Below, piece by piece: positions 8,344 to 17,257 of a DNA stretch of 64,000 nt (the first letter of the stretch is position 1; every line of letters starts with the position of its first letter). The stretch is from Lutibacter agarilyticus (GTDB taxonomy: Bacteria; Bacteroidota; Bacteroidia; Flavobacteriales; Flavobacteriaceae). Made by a program: the position numbers and the translations under genes. The notes beneath the pieces are model-generated. The model was not told where the DNA came from, made no database searches, and saw only the letters and a list, made by a program, of their open reading frames with translations. Location: positions 1 to 64,000 of the forward strand of contig NZ_FZNT01000012.1 of assembly GCF_900188235.1 (NCBI RefSeq). The letters are read 5' to 3'.

Positions 8344-10125
8344 ATGAATAAAAATATAAAAAGAATAGGAATTTTATTTTTTGCAAGCTTTATTTTATGG
8401 AGTTGCAATGATGATTACTTAGAGAGATATCCACTGGATGAATTGAGTAATGAAACCTTTTGGAAAACGGAGAATGATTTAAAGGTATATAACAATAGCA
8501 TATATGACCGTTCAAAAAAGGATGACCAGAATGTAGTTTTAATGGCGCATGATTCTAAATTTGCGAGTACACGTGCTAGCTACCAATATTGGGATGAGTT
8601 TACAGATAATTTATCACCAGTAGCGGGTGAAGGTAGGACAAACCGTTATAAAGATGTACGTGCAGGGATTCATATTCCAGGAAACAGACAATCTTTTGGG
8701 TATAGAGCTTGGGATTTTTTAAGAGCTGTAAATGTTGGTTTAGATAATTATCAAAATGCAGTTGATTTAGATCAAGCAGTTATTGATAAATACGCTGCAG
8801 AAGCACGTATGTTTCGTGCTTGGTTTTATTCAGATAAAGTTTCAAAATTTGGAGACAATCAATGGGTAGATCACGAAGTAGCAACTGATGAAGACGATAT
8901 TTTATTTGGAGAAAGAGATCCAAGAGATGAAGTTATGGCACATGTGTTAGAAGATCTTAACTTTGCAGTTGATAATATACCTACAAATTGGGGGCTTGGT
9001 GAAGATCCGGGAAGATTAAATTACTGGGATGCTTTAGCATTAAAATCAAGAATTTGTTTATTTGAAGGTACTTGGCAAAAATACCATGGTGGTTCAAATG
9101 CAAATATGTGGTTACAAGAAGCTGCAGATGCTGCTAAATTATTAATTGACGGAGGTGTTTACTCTTTAAATTCAACTGGAGACTATACTACTTCTTATAA
9201 CGATTTACACCGTTCTCAAGATTTATCTGGAAACCCAGAAATAATTCACTGGGTAAAATATGAGTCAGGAATTAGAGATAATAATATCATGAAATATTAT
9301 GTGTACTATTCAGGTGGTGCAACAAAAAATATGGTTGAAGATTATTTATGTACAGATGGTAAACCTATTACTTTATCTTCAGAATATGCAGGTGATGCAC
9401 AAATTGAAGATGTGTTTGTAAATCGTGATCCGCGCTTAAGACAAACAGTATTGCATCCTGCAGATAAAGATTATTACGCTTACAATAAAGGAGATGTAAA
9501 TGATTATCCAAGAATGGCAAATATGCAAATGTCTGGAGGGAAATCTTCAAGTACAGGGTACCATATTATTAAAACATATGTTTCAAGTGTCCATGCAGGT
9601 GGTCATAATAGTGGTACTACTCCAGGTATTGTATTTAGATTAGGAGAAGTGATGTTAAACTATGTTGAAGCAATGGCAGAATTAGGAACAATTTCTCAAG
9701 GAGATTTAGATATTACAATCAATAAATTAAGAGATAGAGTAGGAATGCCTCATTTAACTGTAAATCCAGAAATGGATCCTCGTTATGCTAACGATGGAGT
9801 TTCAGCTTTAATTGTTGAAATTAGACGTGAGCGTAGAGTTGAGTTGTTTAGCGAAGGGTTTAGATATAATGATTTAAGACGTTGGAAACAAGGAAAGAAA
9901 TTAGAAGAACCAAACTTAGGAATATTTTGGGACGATGCAGCTGCTGCAAGATATCCAGGAGCAAATCCTCAAACAACAATTGTAGATGGAAAAGCGTATA
10001 TAAATCCTTATAAAGGAACAAGTTGGGAAAACCCAGTTTTTGATGAAGGAAAACATTATTTATGGCCAATTCCATTAAATGATTTAAGTGAAAATCCAAA
10101 TTTGGGCCAAAATCCAGGTTGGTAA
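8344..10125 (+). CDS. susD: SusD-like surface glycan-binding lipoprotein
   Basis: The 593-residue protein has a lipoprotein signal ending FILWSC (Cys21), then the typical SusD start DDYLERYPLDELSNETFW. TPR-like helices follow (ARMFRAWFYSDKV), then the conserved C-terminal block IVEIRRERRVELFSEGFRYNDLRRWKQG and the ending KHYLWPIPLNDLSENPNLGQNPGW. It caps the SusC barrel and captures the oligosaccharide. It is co-transcribed with susC, and a strong terminator closes the two-gene unit. Confidence 0.97.
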   Translation: MNKNIKRIGILFFASFILWSCNDDYLERYPLDELSNETFWKTENDLKVYNNSIYDRSKKDDQNVVLMAHDSKFASTRASYQYWDEFTDNLSPVAGEGRTNRYKDVRAGIHIPGNRQSFGYRAWDFLRAVNVGLDNYQNAVDLDQAVIDKYAAEARMFRAWFYSDKVSKFGDNQWVDHEVATDEDDILFGERDPRDEVMAHVLEDLNFAVDNIPTNWGLGEDPGRLNYWDALALKSRICLFEGTWQKYHGGSNANMWLQEAADAAKLLIDGGVYSLNSTGDYTTSYNDLHRSQDLSGNPEIIHWVKYESGIRDNNIMKYYVYYSGGATKNMVEDYLCTDGKPITLSSEYAGDAQIEDVFVNRDPRLRQTVLHPADKDYYAYNKGDVNDYPRMANMQMSGGKSSSTGYHIIKTYVSSVHAGGHNSGTTPGIVFRLGEVMLNYVEAMAELGTISQGDLDITINKLRDRVGMPHLTVNPEMDPRYANDGVSALIVEIRRERRVELFSEGFRYNDLRRWKQGKKLEEPNLGIFWDDAAAARYPGANPQTTIVDGKAYINPYKGTSWENPVFDEGKHYLWPIPLNDLSENPNLGQNPGW

Positions 10126-10147
10126 TTCATAAATAAGTTTATTGAAA

Positions 10148-10179
10148 AGCGTATCCAATCACTGGATGCGCTTTTTTTT
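10148..10179 (+). terminator. Terminator after susD
   Basis: The arms AGCGTATCCA (10148-10157) and TGGATGCGCT (10163-10172) pair with one T-G wobble. Seven further T follow immediately. The element lies 22 nt after the susD stop codon. Confidence 0.85.
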
Positions 10180-10237
10180 GGATAAAGAATAACGAACATA
10201 AATTTATATATAGGAATAATTTGTTTTTTTACAAAAA

Positions 10238-10283
10238 GCAGAACGGAGCAGGATACTCAATCTTTTTTTTTTGTATAAGTTTG
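10238..10283 (+). promoter_or_regulatory. Promoter C: two-unit 10-bp repeat plus -7 box (sulfatase unit)
   Basis: The units are GCAGAACGGA (10238-10247) and GCAGGATACT (10248-10257). The -7 box TAAGTTTG (10276-10283) is a perfect TAnnTTTG and starts 19 nt after the repeat. The sulfatase start is 69 nt beyond. No TTG -33 box is evident, and the repeat occupies that position. Confidence 0.75.
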
Positions 10284-10352
10284 GTTTTTAATGTTTTTAC
10301 GGTGTAAAAACAGAATTAATTTTAAATAATTAATATTGAAATCCATAAATAA

Positions 10353-12056
10353 ATGACTAAAAATAGTTTTTATATTGCAATTCTAATACTGCTAGTTAGT
10401 TTTCAAACTAAAATAATTGCGCAAAAAAAGGAGGTTAAAAAACCAAACATTATTTTTATTTTAACTGATGATCAACGTTGGGACGCCATTGGATATGTAG
10501 GCAATGAATTAGCATATACTCCAGAAATGGATAAGTTGGCTAAATCAGGTGCTTTTTTTAACAACACCATTGCAACTACACCAATTTGTGCAGCAAGTAG
10601 AGCTAGTATTTTTAGTGGTTTGCAAGAACGTACACATGGGTATACGTTTCAAACTGGCCCTATGAAAACTGAGTATATGCAGCAAGCTTATCCTAAAATA
10701 TTAAAAGAAGCAGGTTATTACACCGCATTCTTTGGAAAATTTGGAGTAAAGTATAAAAATACCGCAGAACTATATGATGAATTTGATGATTACGATTTAT
10801 TATATTCAAAAAAAGATAAGTCAAGTTACTACTATAAAACAATAGATAAAGATACAGTACACTTAACTAGATATACTGGTTATCAGGCATTAAATTTTTT
10901 AGACAATGTAAGTAGCGAACAACCTTTTTGTTTGCAATTAAGTTTTAGTGCACCACACGCAAGTGATAATACTACAGAGCAGTATTTTTGGCAAGAACCA
11001 TCAAATCATGTATTAGAAAATACAACGGTGCCTGAAGCAAATATTTCATCAGATAGTGATTATGAAAAATTACCTCAAATAGTAAAAGATGGATTTAACC
11101 GTTACAGATGGCATTGGAGGTATGATACACCTGAAAAATACCAATACAATGTAAAAGGTTATTATAGAATGATTGCCGGAATAGATTATGAAATTGAAAA
11201 AATCCGTAAAAAATTAGATGAAAAACAATTGGCAGATAATACGGTAATTATTTTAATGGGAGATAACGGTCAAATTTTAGGTGAACGTCAAATTGCAGGT
11301 AAGTGGTTAATGTACGAAAACTCTATTAAAGTGCCTTTAATTATTTACGATCCAAGAGTTGGAAATCCACATGAAATTGATGAAATGGCTTTAAATATCG
11401 ACATTCCTTCAACTATTTTAGATTTGGCAGGTATTGAAAGGCCTACATCTTGGCACGGACAAAGTTTAGTGCCATTCATAAACAATAAAAACGCAAGTTT
11501 AAAACGTGATACTATTTTAATAGAGCATTTATGGGAGTTTGAAAATATTCCTCCAAGTGAAGGTGTGAGAACTAATAAATGGAAATATTTTAGATATGTA
11601 AATGACAAGTCTGTTGAAGAATTATACAATTTAGAAGAAGACCCAATGGAAGTGAATAATTTAGTAATGGATAAAAAATATCACAAAGAACTACTAAATT
11701 TAAGAGCTAAATGTGAGGAGTTAATTGTAAAATATAGAGACCCTTATTCTGGAACTCCTTCAGGTTTAACTACTAAAATTAGTAACCGAAAACCAACATT
11801 TAATTGGGTAGTTCCAACGGAAGCTACCAGTCAAACAGGGTATCAAATATTAGTTGCTTCTTCAAAAGAAAATATTGAAAATAATATTGGCGATGTTTGG
11901 AATAGTAAACGTATCAATGAAAACACTTCAACAAATATTTTATTTAAAGGAAGATCTTTCTTATTGAATAGAACTTATTTTTGGAAAGTTCGTGTTTGGG
12001 ATGTTGATAAAAGAACAGGAATTTATTCAGAACCACAATCATTTGAAATCAAATAG
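10353..12056 (+). CDS. Family S1 (formylglycine) sulfatase with C-terminal rhamnosidase-type Ig domain
   Basis: The 567-residue protein has a signal peptide ending KIIAQ. The sulfatase domain (about 28-460) opens with NIIFILTDDQRWD (metal ligands) and has the Cys79-A-A-S-R motif that is converted to formylglycine. MGDNGQILGERQIAGKW supplies further active-site residues. From about residue 475 a beta-sandwich module follows (KPTFNWVVP, GYQILVASS, TYFWKVRVWDVD, SEPQSFEIK). It closely resembles the N-terminal Ig-like domain of the GH78 at 26785 (PRFSWQLL, AYEIRVASS, AYWQVRVWDTK). I infer that it removes sulfate from a rhamnose-containing oligosaccharide. S1_25-GH78 fusions are known from ulvan loci, and this could be a shortened relative. 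Confidence 0.92.
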   Translation: MTKNSFYIAILILLVSFQTKIIAQKKEVKKPNIIFILTDDQRWDAIGYVGNELAYTPEMDKLAKSGAFFNNTIATTPICAASRASIFSGLQERTHGYTFQTGPMKTEYMQQAYPKILKEAGYYTAFFGKFGVKYKNTAELYDEFDDYDLLYSKKDKSSYYYKTIDKDTVHLTRYTGYQALNFLDNVSSEQPFCLQLSFSAPHASDNTTEQYFWQEPSNHVLENTTVPEANISSDSDYEKLPQIVKDGFNRYRWHWRYDTPEKYQYNVKGYYRMIAGIDYEIEKIRKKLDEKQLADNTVIILMGDNGQILGERQIAGKWLMYENSIKVPLIIYDPRVGNPHEIDEMALNIDIPSTILDLAGIERPTSWHGQSLVPFINNKNASLKRDTILIEHLWEFENIPPSEGVRTNKWKYFRYVNDKSVEELYNLEEDPMEVNNLVMDKKYHKELLNLRAKCEELIVKYRDPYSGTPSGLTTKISNRKPTFNWVVPTEATSQTGYQILVASSKENIENNIGDVWNSKRINENTSTNILFKGRSFLLNRTYFWKVRVWDVDKRTGIYSEPQSFEIK

Positions 12057-12095
12057 AATTAATAATATAAATTTTAAAATTAATAAATAACAACC

Positions 12096-14243
12096 ATGTA
12101 TAAAGTATATCTCTCACTAGTTTTTTTAGTATTAGTAGCTAGTTGTCAAACAACTGAAGTTAAAAATGAAAGCCCTGCAGATGCAGAAATTAGTAAAAAA
12201 GTTGCAGCACTTTTAAGTGAAATGACTTTAGAAGAAAAAATTGCAGAATTAACACAAGATGCTCCAGCAAATGAACGCTTAGGAATTCCAATTATGAACT
12301 ATAGTGAGTGTTTACATGGTTTGTGGTTAGAAGGTGCAACAGTATATCCACAAGCAATAGCTTTAGGTTCAACTTGGCAACCAGAATTATTAACCGAAAT
12401 GACTACACAAATTGCATTAGAAGCGCGTGCGGCTAATTTAACGCACTGTTATTCTCCTAATTTAGATGTAATTTCAGGTGATGCACGTTATGGTCGTGTT
12501 GAAGAATCGTATGGTGAAGATCCATATTTAGTTTCAAAAATGGGTGTTGCTTTTATTGAAGGTTTACAAGGAACAGGTGATGAGTATTTAGATGAAAACC
12601 ACATTATTGCAACTGCAAAACACTTTGTTGGGTATCCTGAAAACAGAAGAGGAATTAATGGTGGTTTTAGCGATATGTCTGAACGTAGATTGTACGAAGT
12701 TTTTATGCCTCCTTTTGAAGCAGCTGTAAAGGAAGCAAAAGTAGGTTCAATTATGCCAGGTCACCAAGATTTTAATGGGGTTCCAATGCATATGAATAAC
12801 AAATTGTTAGTGGATGTTTTACGTAAAGAATGGGGGTTTGATGGTTTTATAGTATCAGACAATAATGATGTTTTACGTTTAAATTCAATGCATTTTATTG
12901 CTGAAAATAGAGTAGAAGCGGCTATTTTAGGATTAAAAGCAGGTGTAGATATGGATTTAGTTATAGGGAAAAGTCCTGATTATTCTACTTATATTGATGT
13001 TGTTTTAGTAGAAGCAGTAAAAAAAGATCCTTCAATAGAAAAATATATCGATCAAAGTGTGTCACGTATTCTTACCGCCAAATACAAATTAGGTTTGTTT
13101 GAAAGGTTAGATGATCAAGATTCAAAAGAAGTTGTAAGTACAAAAGAAAGCCAAGATGTTGCTTTAAAAATTGCTAAAAAAGCAATTACATTACTTAAAA
13201 ACGACAATAATTTATTACCACTAAATGCAAATAAAATTAAAAGTATTGCGGTAATTGGACCAAACGCTGCAGAGGTTCGTTTAAAAAACGGAAAATATCC
13301 TCAATTGGGTGGTTACGCAGGTATTCCTCCTTATTATACTTCAGTTTTAGAAGGTATTCAAAATAAAGTAGGAAATGATATTAAAGTGAATTATGCTTTA
13401 GGTGCATCTTTAAAAAGTACTTCAACAAAAGGTTTTGCCGAAGCAGTTGCAGCAGCAAAAAAATCAGATGTTGTTATATTAGCTATTGGAGGTTCTACAC
13501 AAACTTGTGGTGAAGGATTAGATAGAGCTGATGTAGATTTATTTGGAGTTCAAAATGAATTGGTTGAAGCAATTCATAAAACAGGAAAACCAATTGTTGC
13601 TGTTTTAATCAATGGGCGTCCACTGTCAATTAATTATGTTGCTGAAAATATTCCAGCAATTTTAGAAACTTGGTATTTAGGAATGAATTCTGGTGAAGCT
13701 ATTGCTGAAACATTATTTGGAGATAACAATCCAGGAGGTAAATTAACAGTTTCTTTTCCGCGTTCAGTAGGACAAATTCCTGTTACTTATTTAGAAAAAC
13801 CTGATTTTGTTGGTTCAGGAAAAGGACTGTATAAATTTTCAGATAAAACGCCTTTATTCCCATTCGGATTTGGGTTAAGTTATACAACATTTGAATATTC
13901 AAACTTAAAATTAGCAGAAACTACAATTGCACCTAATGGAGCTACAATAGTATCTGTTGATGTTACCAATTCAGGAAAAGTTGATGGTGATGAGGTGGTT
14001 CAAATGTACGTGAGAGATGATTTTGCTTCCGTAGGAAGATATAATAAAATGCTAAAAGGTTTTGAACGTATTCATTTAAAAGCTGGTGAAACTAAAACCG
14101 TACAGTTTGAATTGAATTTTGAAAATCTTTCAATTTACAATCAAGAAATGGTTAAAGTTGTAGAGCTTGGTGATTTTACAATTTCAGTAGGTGCATCTTC
14201 TTTAGCTAAAGATTTACATGAAATTAAATTAACTGTAAAATAA
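12096..14243 (+). CDS. GH3 exo-beta-glycosidase (xylosidase/glucosidase type), lipoprotein
   Basis: The 715-residue protein has a lipoprotein signal MYKVYLSLVFLVLVASC (Cys17). An N-terminal TIM barrel (about 30-345) carries the substrate-binding KHFVGY and the nucleophile region GFIVSDNND (D255). The second alpha/beta domain (about 360-590) has VVILAIGGS, and a C-terminal fibronectin-III-like domain contains FPFGFGLSYTTFEYS. GH3 enzymes remove terminal beta-glucose, xylose or related residues. The gene follows the sulfatase by 39 nt in the same unit and probably acts in the periplasm on imported oligosaccharides. Confidence 0.93.
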   Translation: MYKVYLSLVFLVLVASCQTTEVKNESPADAEISKKVAALLSEMTLEEKIAELTQDAPANERLGIPIMNYSECLHGLWLEGATVYPQAIALGSTWQPELLTEMTTQIALEARAANLTHCYSPNLDVISGDARYGRVEESYGEDPYLVSKMGVAFIEGLQGTGDEYLDENHIIATAKHFVGYPENRRGINGGFSDMSERRLYEVFMPPFEAAVKEAKVGSIMPGHQDFNGVPMHMNNKLLVDVLRKEWGFDGFIVSDNNDVLRLNSMHFIAENRVEAAILGLKAGVDMDLVIGKSPDYSTYIDVVLVEAVKKDPSIEKYIDQSVSRILTAKYKLGLFERLDDQDSKEVVSTKESQDVALKIAKKAITLLKNDNNLLPLNANKIKSIAVIGPNAAEVRLKNGKYPQLGGYAGIPPYYTSVLEGIQNKVGNDIKVNYALGASLKSTSTKGFAEAVAAAKKSDVVILAIGGSTQTCGEGLDRADVDLFGVQNELVEAIHKTGKPIVAVLINGRPLSINYVAENIPAILETWYLGMNSGEAIAETLFGDNNPGGKLTVSFPRSVGQIPVTYLEKPDFVGSGKGLYKFSDKTPLFPFGFGLSYTTFEYSNLKLAETTIAPNGATIVSVDVTNSGKVDGDEVVQMYVRDDFASVGRYNKMLKGFERIHLKAGETKTVQFELNFENLSIYNQEMVKVVELGDFTISVGASSLAKDLHEIKLTVK

Positions 14244-14265
14244 TAGTTATTAAAATATATTTCAG

Positions 14266-17214
14266 ATGAAAAATATAGACAAGATTAAAAGTTTATTGGT
14301 TTTATTGTTTTTTCTACCATCATTATTAATGGCACAAACATACCCTTTTATATTGCCAGCTACTGTTACTGCAGAGTTAAATGTAGAGACAACCAATACA
14401 GAAGATTTTAAAAACACTTTATTAGGGTATAATATAGAAGGTTTTAATACAAACCTTCAGAAAGATTTTATTAGGTTGGTAGATCCAATAACTATTCGTT
14501 TTCCACATGGTGTGTGGGCAAATTTTTACGAATGGCAAGATGATACATATCAACAAGATAGCTATGATAATGGAACTCATCAAGCAACATTAGATATTTA
14601 TGTTGATCGTATTAAAGGGCATATTGGAGGTATAGCAGCGTTAAATAAAGAAAGAGTTGATGCAGGCAGAAAAGGTTTTGACATGATGTGGACCTACTCT
14701 ATTAATTTTGATGATGGTGCTAGTAGTGTAGCCAGAGCAAAAAAAGACATTGCACTTGGTTTGGAAGTAAAGGATATCGAACTAGGAAACGAACATTTTT
14801 GGAAGAATCAGAGGTCAAACAGAACCGCAACCGAAGCAGATTATTTAAGAGAAGCGAAAGCAGTATCTGCCGCTTTAAAGGACGAATTTCCTGATATACG
14901 AGTTTCAATACCGCTTTCTTGGAGACATGCACAAGCTGGTACAACTATAAATCATGCAGCTTATAATGCAGCAATAGCTGATGATGGTTCTTATTTTGAT
15001 GCCTTATCAATTCATAAATATTTAGGAGCTGATCCAGATCAGCCAGGTGAAAGTAATAGTGCATATGAAGCCTTGTTAACTGCTAAACTAGAATTGGCAG
15101 AAGATGTAAATTGGGTAAGAGATAATTACGGGCCAGGAAAACCTATATGGTTAACAGAATGGGGAGTGTCTGCAGGTTCTGATGTACACGGAGCTGCTTG
15201 TTTAGGTATGGCAGATGCATATTTATATATGGCAGAGAATCAACAAGTTTTTGATAGAGCAAATTGGTTTAGTTTTAATAGAGTATTAAACGCTATGGTA
15301 GTTGTTGGTAGTAATAGAGAGCCTGTGTATCCATTACAAAAAAGAGGTTATTTATCTACTTACGAAATTTTACACAGTGTATTAAAAGACGCTACTTTAT
15401 TAAAGAGTAACGTATCTTCATCGGCTCAATTAACTACAACAAGGGGTTCGGTTAATGCTGTAAATGCAAGAGCAGTAACCAAAGATGGTAATACAACAGT
15501 AATCGCAATAAACCTTAGTGATAAACCTGTTGAGTTTACCCTGAAATTTGACAATATTGTTTATGGTGGTAGTTTTAAACACGAAGCATTGAAATTTGAC
15601 AATGTTGGCGTAATAGATCCAATAGATTTTTATTCTAACCCTCTAACGCTTGTTAAATCGGGTTCAGGAACCATTACTCTACCACCATTGTCTATTAGCA
15701 AAATAACTGAGGTAACATTAGACCCTACAGTTAAATTTATTCCAGGAACCATTGAAGCCGAAGATTATAAATCAGGTGGAGAGGGCGTAGGATACTCTGA
15801 TACAACATTAGGTAATAGCTTGAATGCTAGCTCATTTGCTGACGGTGTTGATGTTGGTATTTTTAATTCAACAACATATGTGGGTGGTACACAAACCGGT
15901 GAATGGTTAAAATATGATGTAAATGTGTTACAGGATGGAGATTATGACGTTGAATTTTTATATGCAGCTGCAACTGCTGGATCAATTAGTTTAGAAATTG
16001 ATGACATAGGAATATTTAAAAATCATGAATTACAGTCAACACCAAACAATGGTGCTGACTTTCAATTAAGTCCAAAAGTGTCAATTGATTTAGCACAAGG
16101 ACAACATAATTTAAAAATAAAAGTAGAAAAAGGAGGGTTTAATTTAGATAAAATGAATTTTATTTACGTAGTACCACCTCCGGCACCTTCTTTTGTGTCT
16201 CCAGCCAATGGTGCAATTATTCTTCCTGGATCAGATATTGAGGTGGAAGCTTCAACTACTTTAGGTTCTTCTGAAATTAAAAGTATGGAACTTTTTATTA
16301 ATGATGTATCAGTACGTTTACTTAACACAGGACCATTTAAATGGGGGTATGCAGGATTAGGAGATACTTTACTAGAAAACATTGCTGAAGGTGATTATAC
16401 TTTAAAGTTAGTACTTACCAATGTTAGAGATAACACTTCAGAGACGGTTATAGTAGTAAATAGCCAAGCAGGTGTTACACAGCCTTTTAGTGGTGCATTA
16501 CATCAGGTTCCAGGGAAGATAGAAGTTGAAGACTACGATCTTGGTGGTGAAGGATTCGCTTATCATGATAGTAGTTTAGGTAATGATACAAGCGGGTATA
16601 GAACTGAAAATGATGTTGATTTAACAACTGGAGGTTCAGGAATTGTTTCTAATGCTTTAAGCGGTGGCGAATACACTAGATATTCTATTAATGTTACAGA
16701 GAGCGGTAGTTACCACATGTTGGTAAATTATAAAACAAGTTCCAGCACTTCAAAACCTTTTGCGGCTGCATTATTGCCAATTGATTTATCTTCATCAAGA
16801 ACATTATTTTCACAGGCAGCAGGTTCAACTACTTCAGGTATAATTCATACAGGTGGTACTTATAAAGACTATGTTTCAATTAATTTTGATTTAGACGCTG
16901 GTTTTTGGGTATTAGAACTTCAAATTCCTAATGGTGGTGCAGGGCCAAATTACGATTATGTAACCTTGGTAAGAGAAGGTACATTAGGTGTTGAAGATGA
17001 TGTGTTATTAACAAAACAATTAGTTTTGTATCCAATGCCAAGTAATACGGGTATTTTTAATTTAAGTGAAAGTACTTCTTGGGAAGTGTATTCTATGTTA
17101 GGCGTTAAAGTAATGCAAGGAGAAGGTGTTTTAGTGGATATTTCTAAATTTCCAAAAGGAATGTATATCCTAAGAACAGAAAAAGGGATAAGTAAAAGAT
17201 TATTTTTTCAATAA
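14266..17214 (+). CDS. Clan GH-A glycoside hydrolase (GH39/51/79-like) with two CBM6 domains and T9SS tail
   Basis: The 982-residue secreted protein has a signal peptide ending LLMAQ. The barrel domain (about 30-390) has the acid/base in IELGNE (E176) and the nucleophile in WLTEWG (E298), as in clan GH-A. The exact family is not clear to me. C-terminal all-beta sequence completes the domain. A CBM6 (about 490-640, IEAEDYKSGGEG), an Ig-like linker (about 645-740), a second CBM6 (about 750-905, IEVEDYDLGGEG) and a sorting tail (about 910-982, LVLYPMPSNTGIFNLS) follow. The tail predicts export by the type IX system to the cell surface, so it may start depolymerisation outside the cell. The spacing to the GH3 gene is 22 nt. 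Confidence 0.82.
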   Translation: MKNIDKIKSLLVLLFFLPSLLMAQTYPFILPATVTAELNVETTNTEDFKNTLLGYNIEGFNTNLQKDFIRLVDPITIRFPHGVWANFYEWQDDTYQQDSYDNGTHQATLDIYVDRIKGHIGGIAALNKERVDAGRKGFDMMWTYSINFDDGASSVARAKKDIALGLEVKDIELGNEHFWKNQRSNRTATEADYLREAKAVSAALKDEFPDIRVSIPLSWRHAQAGTTINHAAYNAAIADDGSYFDALSIHKYLGADPDQPGESNSAYEALLTAKLELAEDVNWVRDNYGPGKPIWLTEWGVSAGSDVHGAACLGMADAYLYMAENQQVFDRANWFSFNRVLNAMVVVGSNREPVYPLQKRGYLSTYEILHSVLKDATLLKSNVSSSAQLTTTRGSVNAVNARAVTKDGNTTVIAINLSDKPVEFTLKFDNIVYGGSFKHEALKFDNVGVIDPIDFYSNPLTLVKSGSGTITLPPLSISKITEVTLDPTVKFIPGTIEAEDYKSGGEGVGYSDTTLGNSLNASSFADGVDVGIFNSTTYVGGTQTGEWLKYDVNVLQDGDYDVEFLYAAATAGSISLEIDDIGIFKNHELQSTPNNGADFQLSPKVSIDLAQGQHNLKIKVEKGGFNLDKMNFIYVVPPPAPSFVSPANGAIILPGSDIEVEASTTLGSSEIKSMELFINDVSVRLLNTGPFKWGYAGLGDTLLENIAEGDYTLKLVLTNVRDNTSETVIVVNSQAGVTQPFSGALHQVPGKIEVEDYDLGGEGFAYHDSSLGNDTSGYRTENDVDLTTGGSGIVSNALSGGEYTRYSINVTESGSYHMLVNYKTSSSTSKPFAAALLPIDLSSSRTLFSQAAGSTTSGIIHTGGTYKDYVSINFDLDAGFWVLELQIPNGGAGPNYDYVTLVREGTLGVEDDVLLTKQLVLYPMPSNTGIFNLSESTSWEVYSMLGVKVMQGEGVLVDISKFPKGMYILRTEKGISKRLFFQ

Positions 17215-17257
17215 TAAATTACCTATAAATTAAATTTATAGTGCTAAACAGCTTTTT

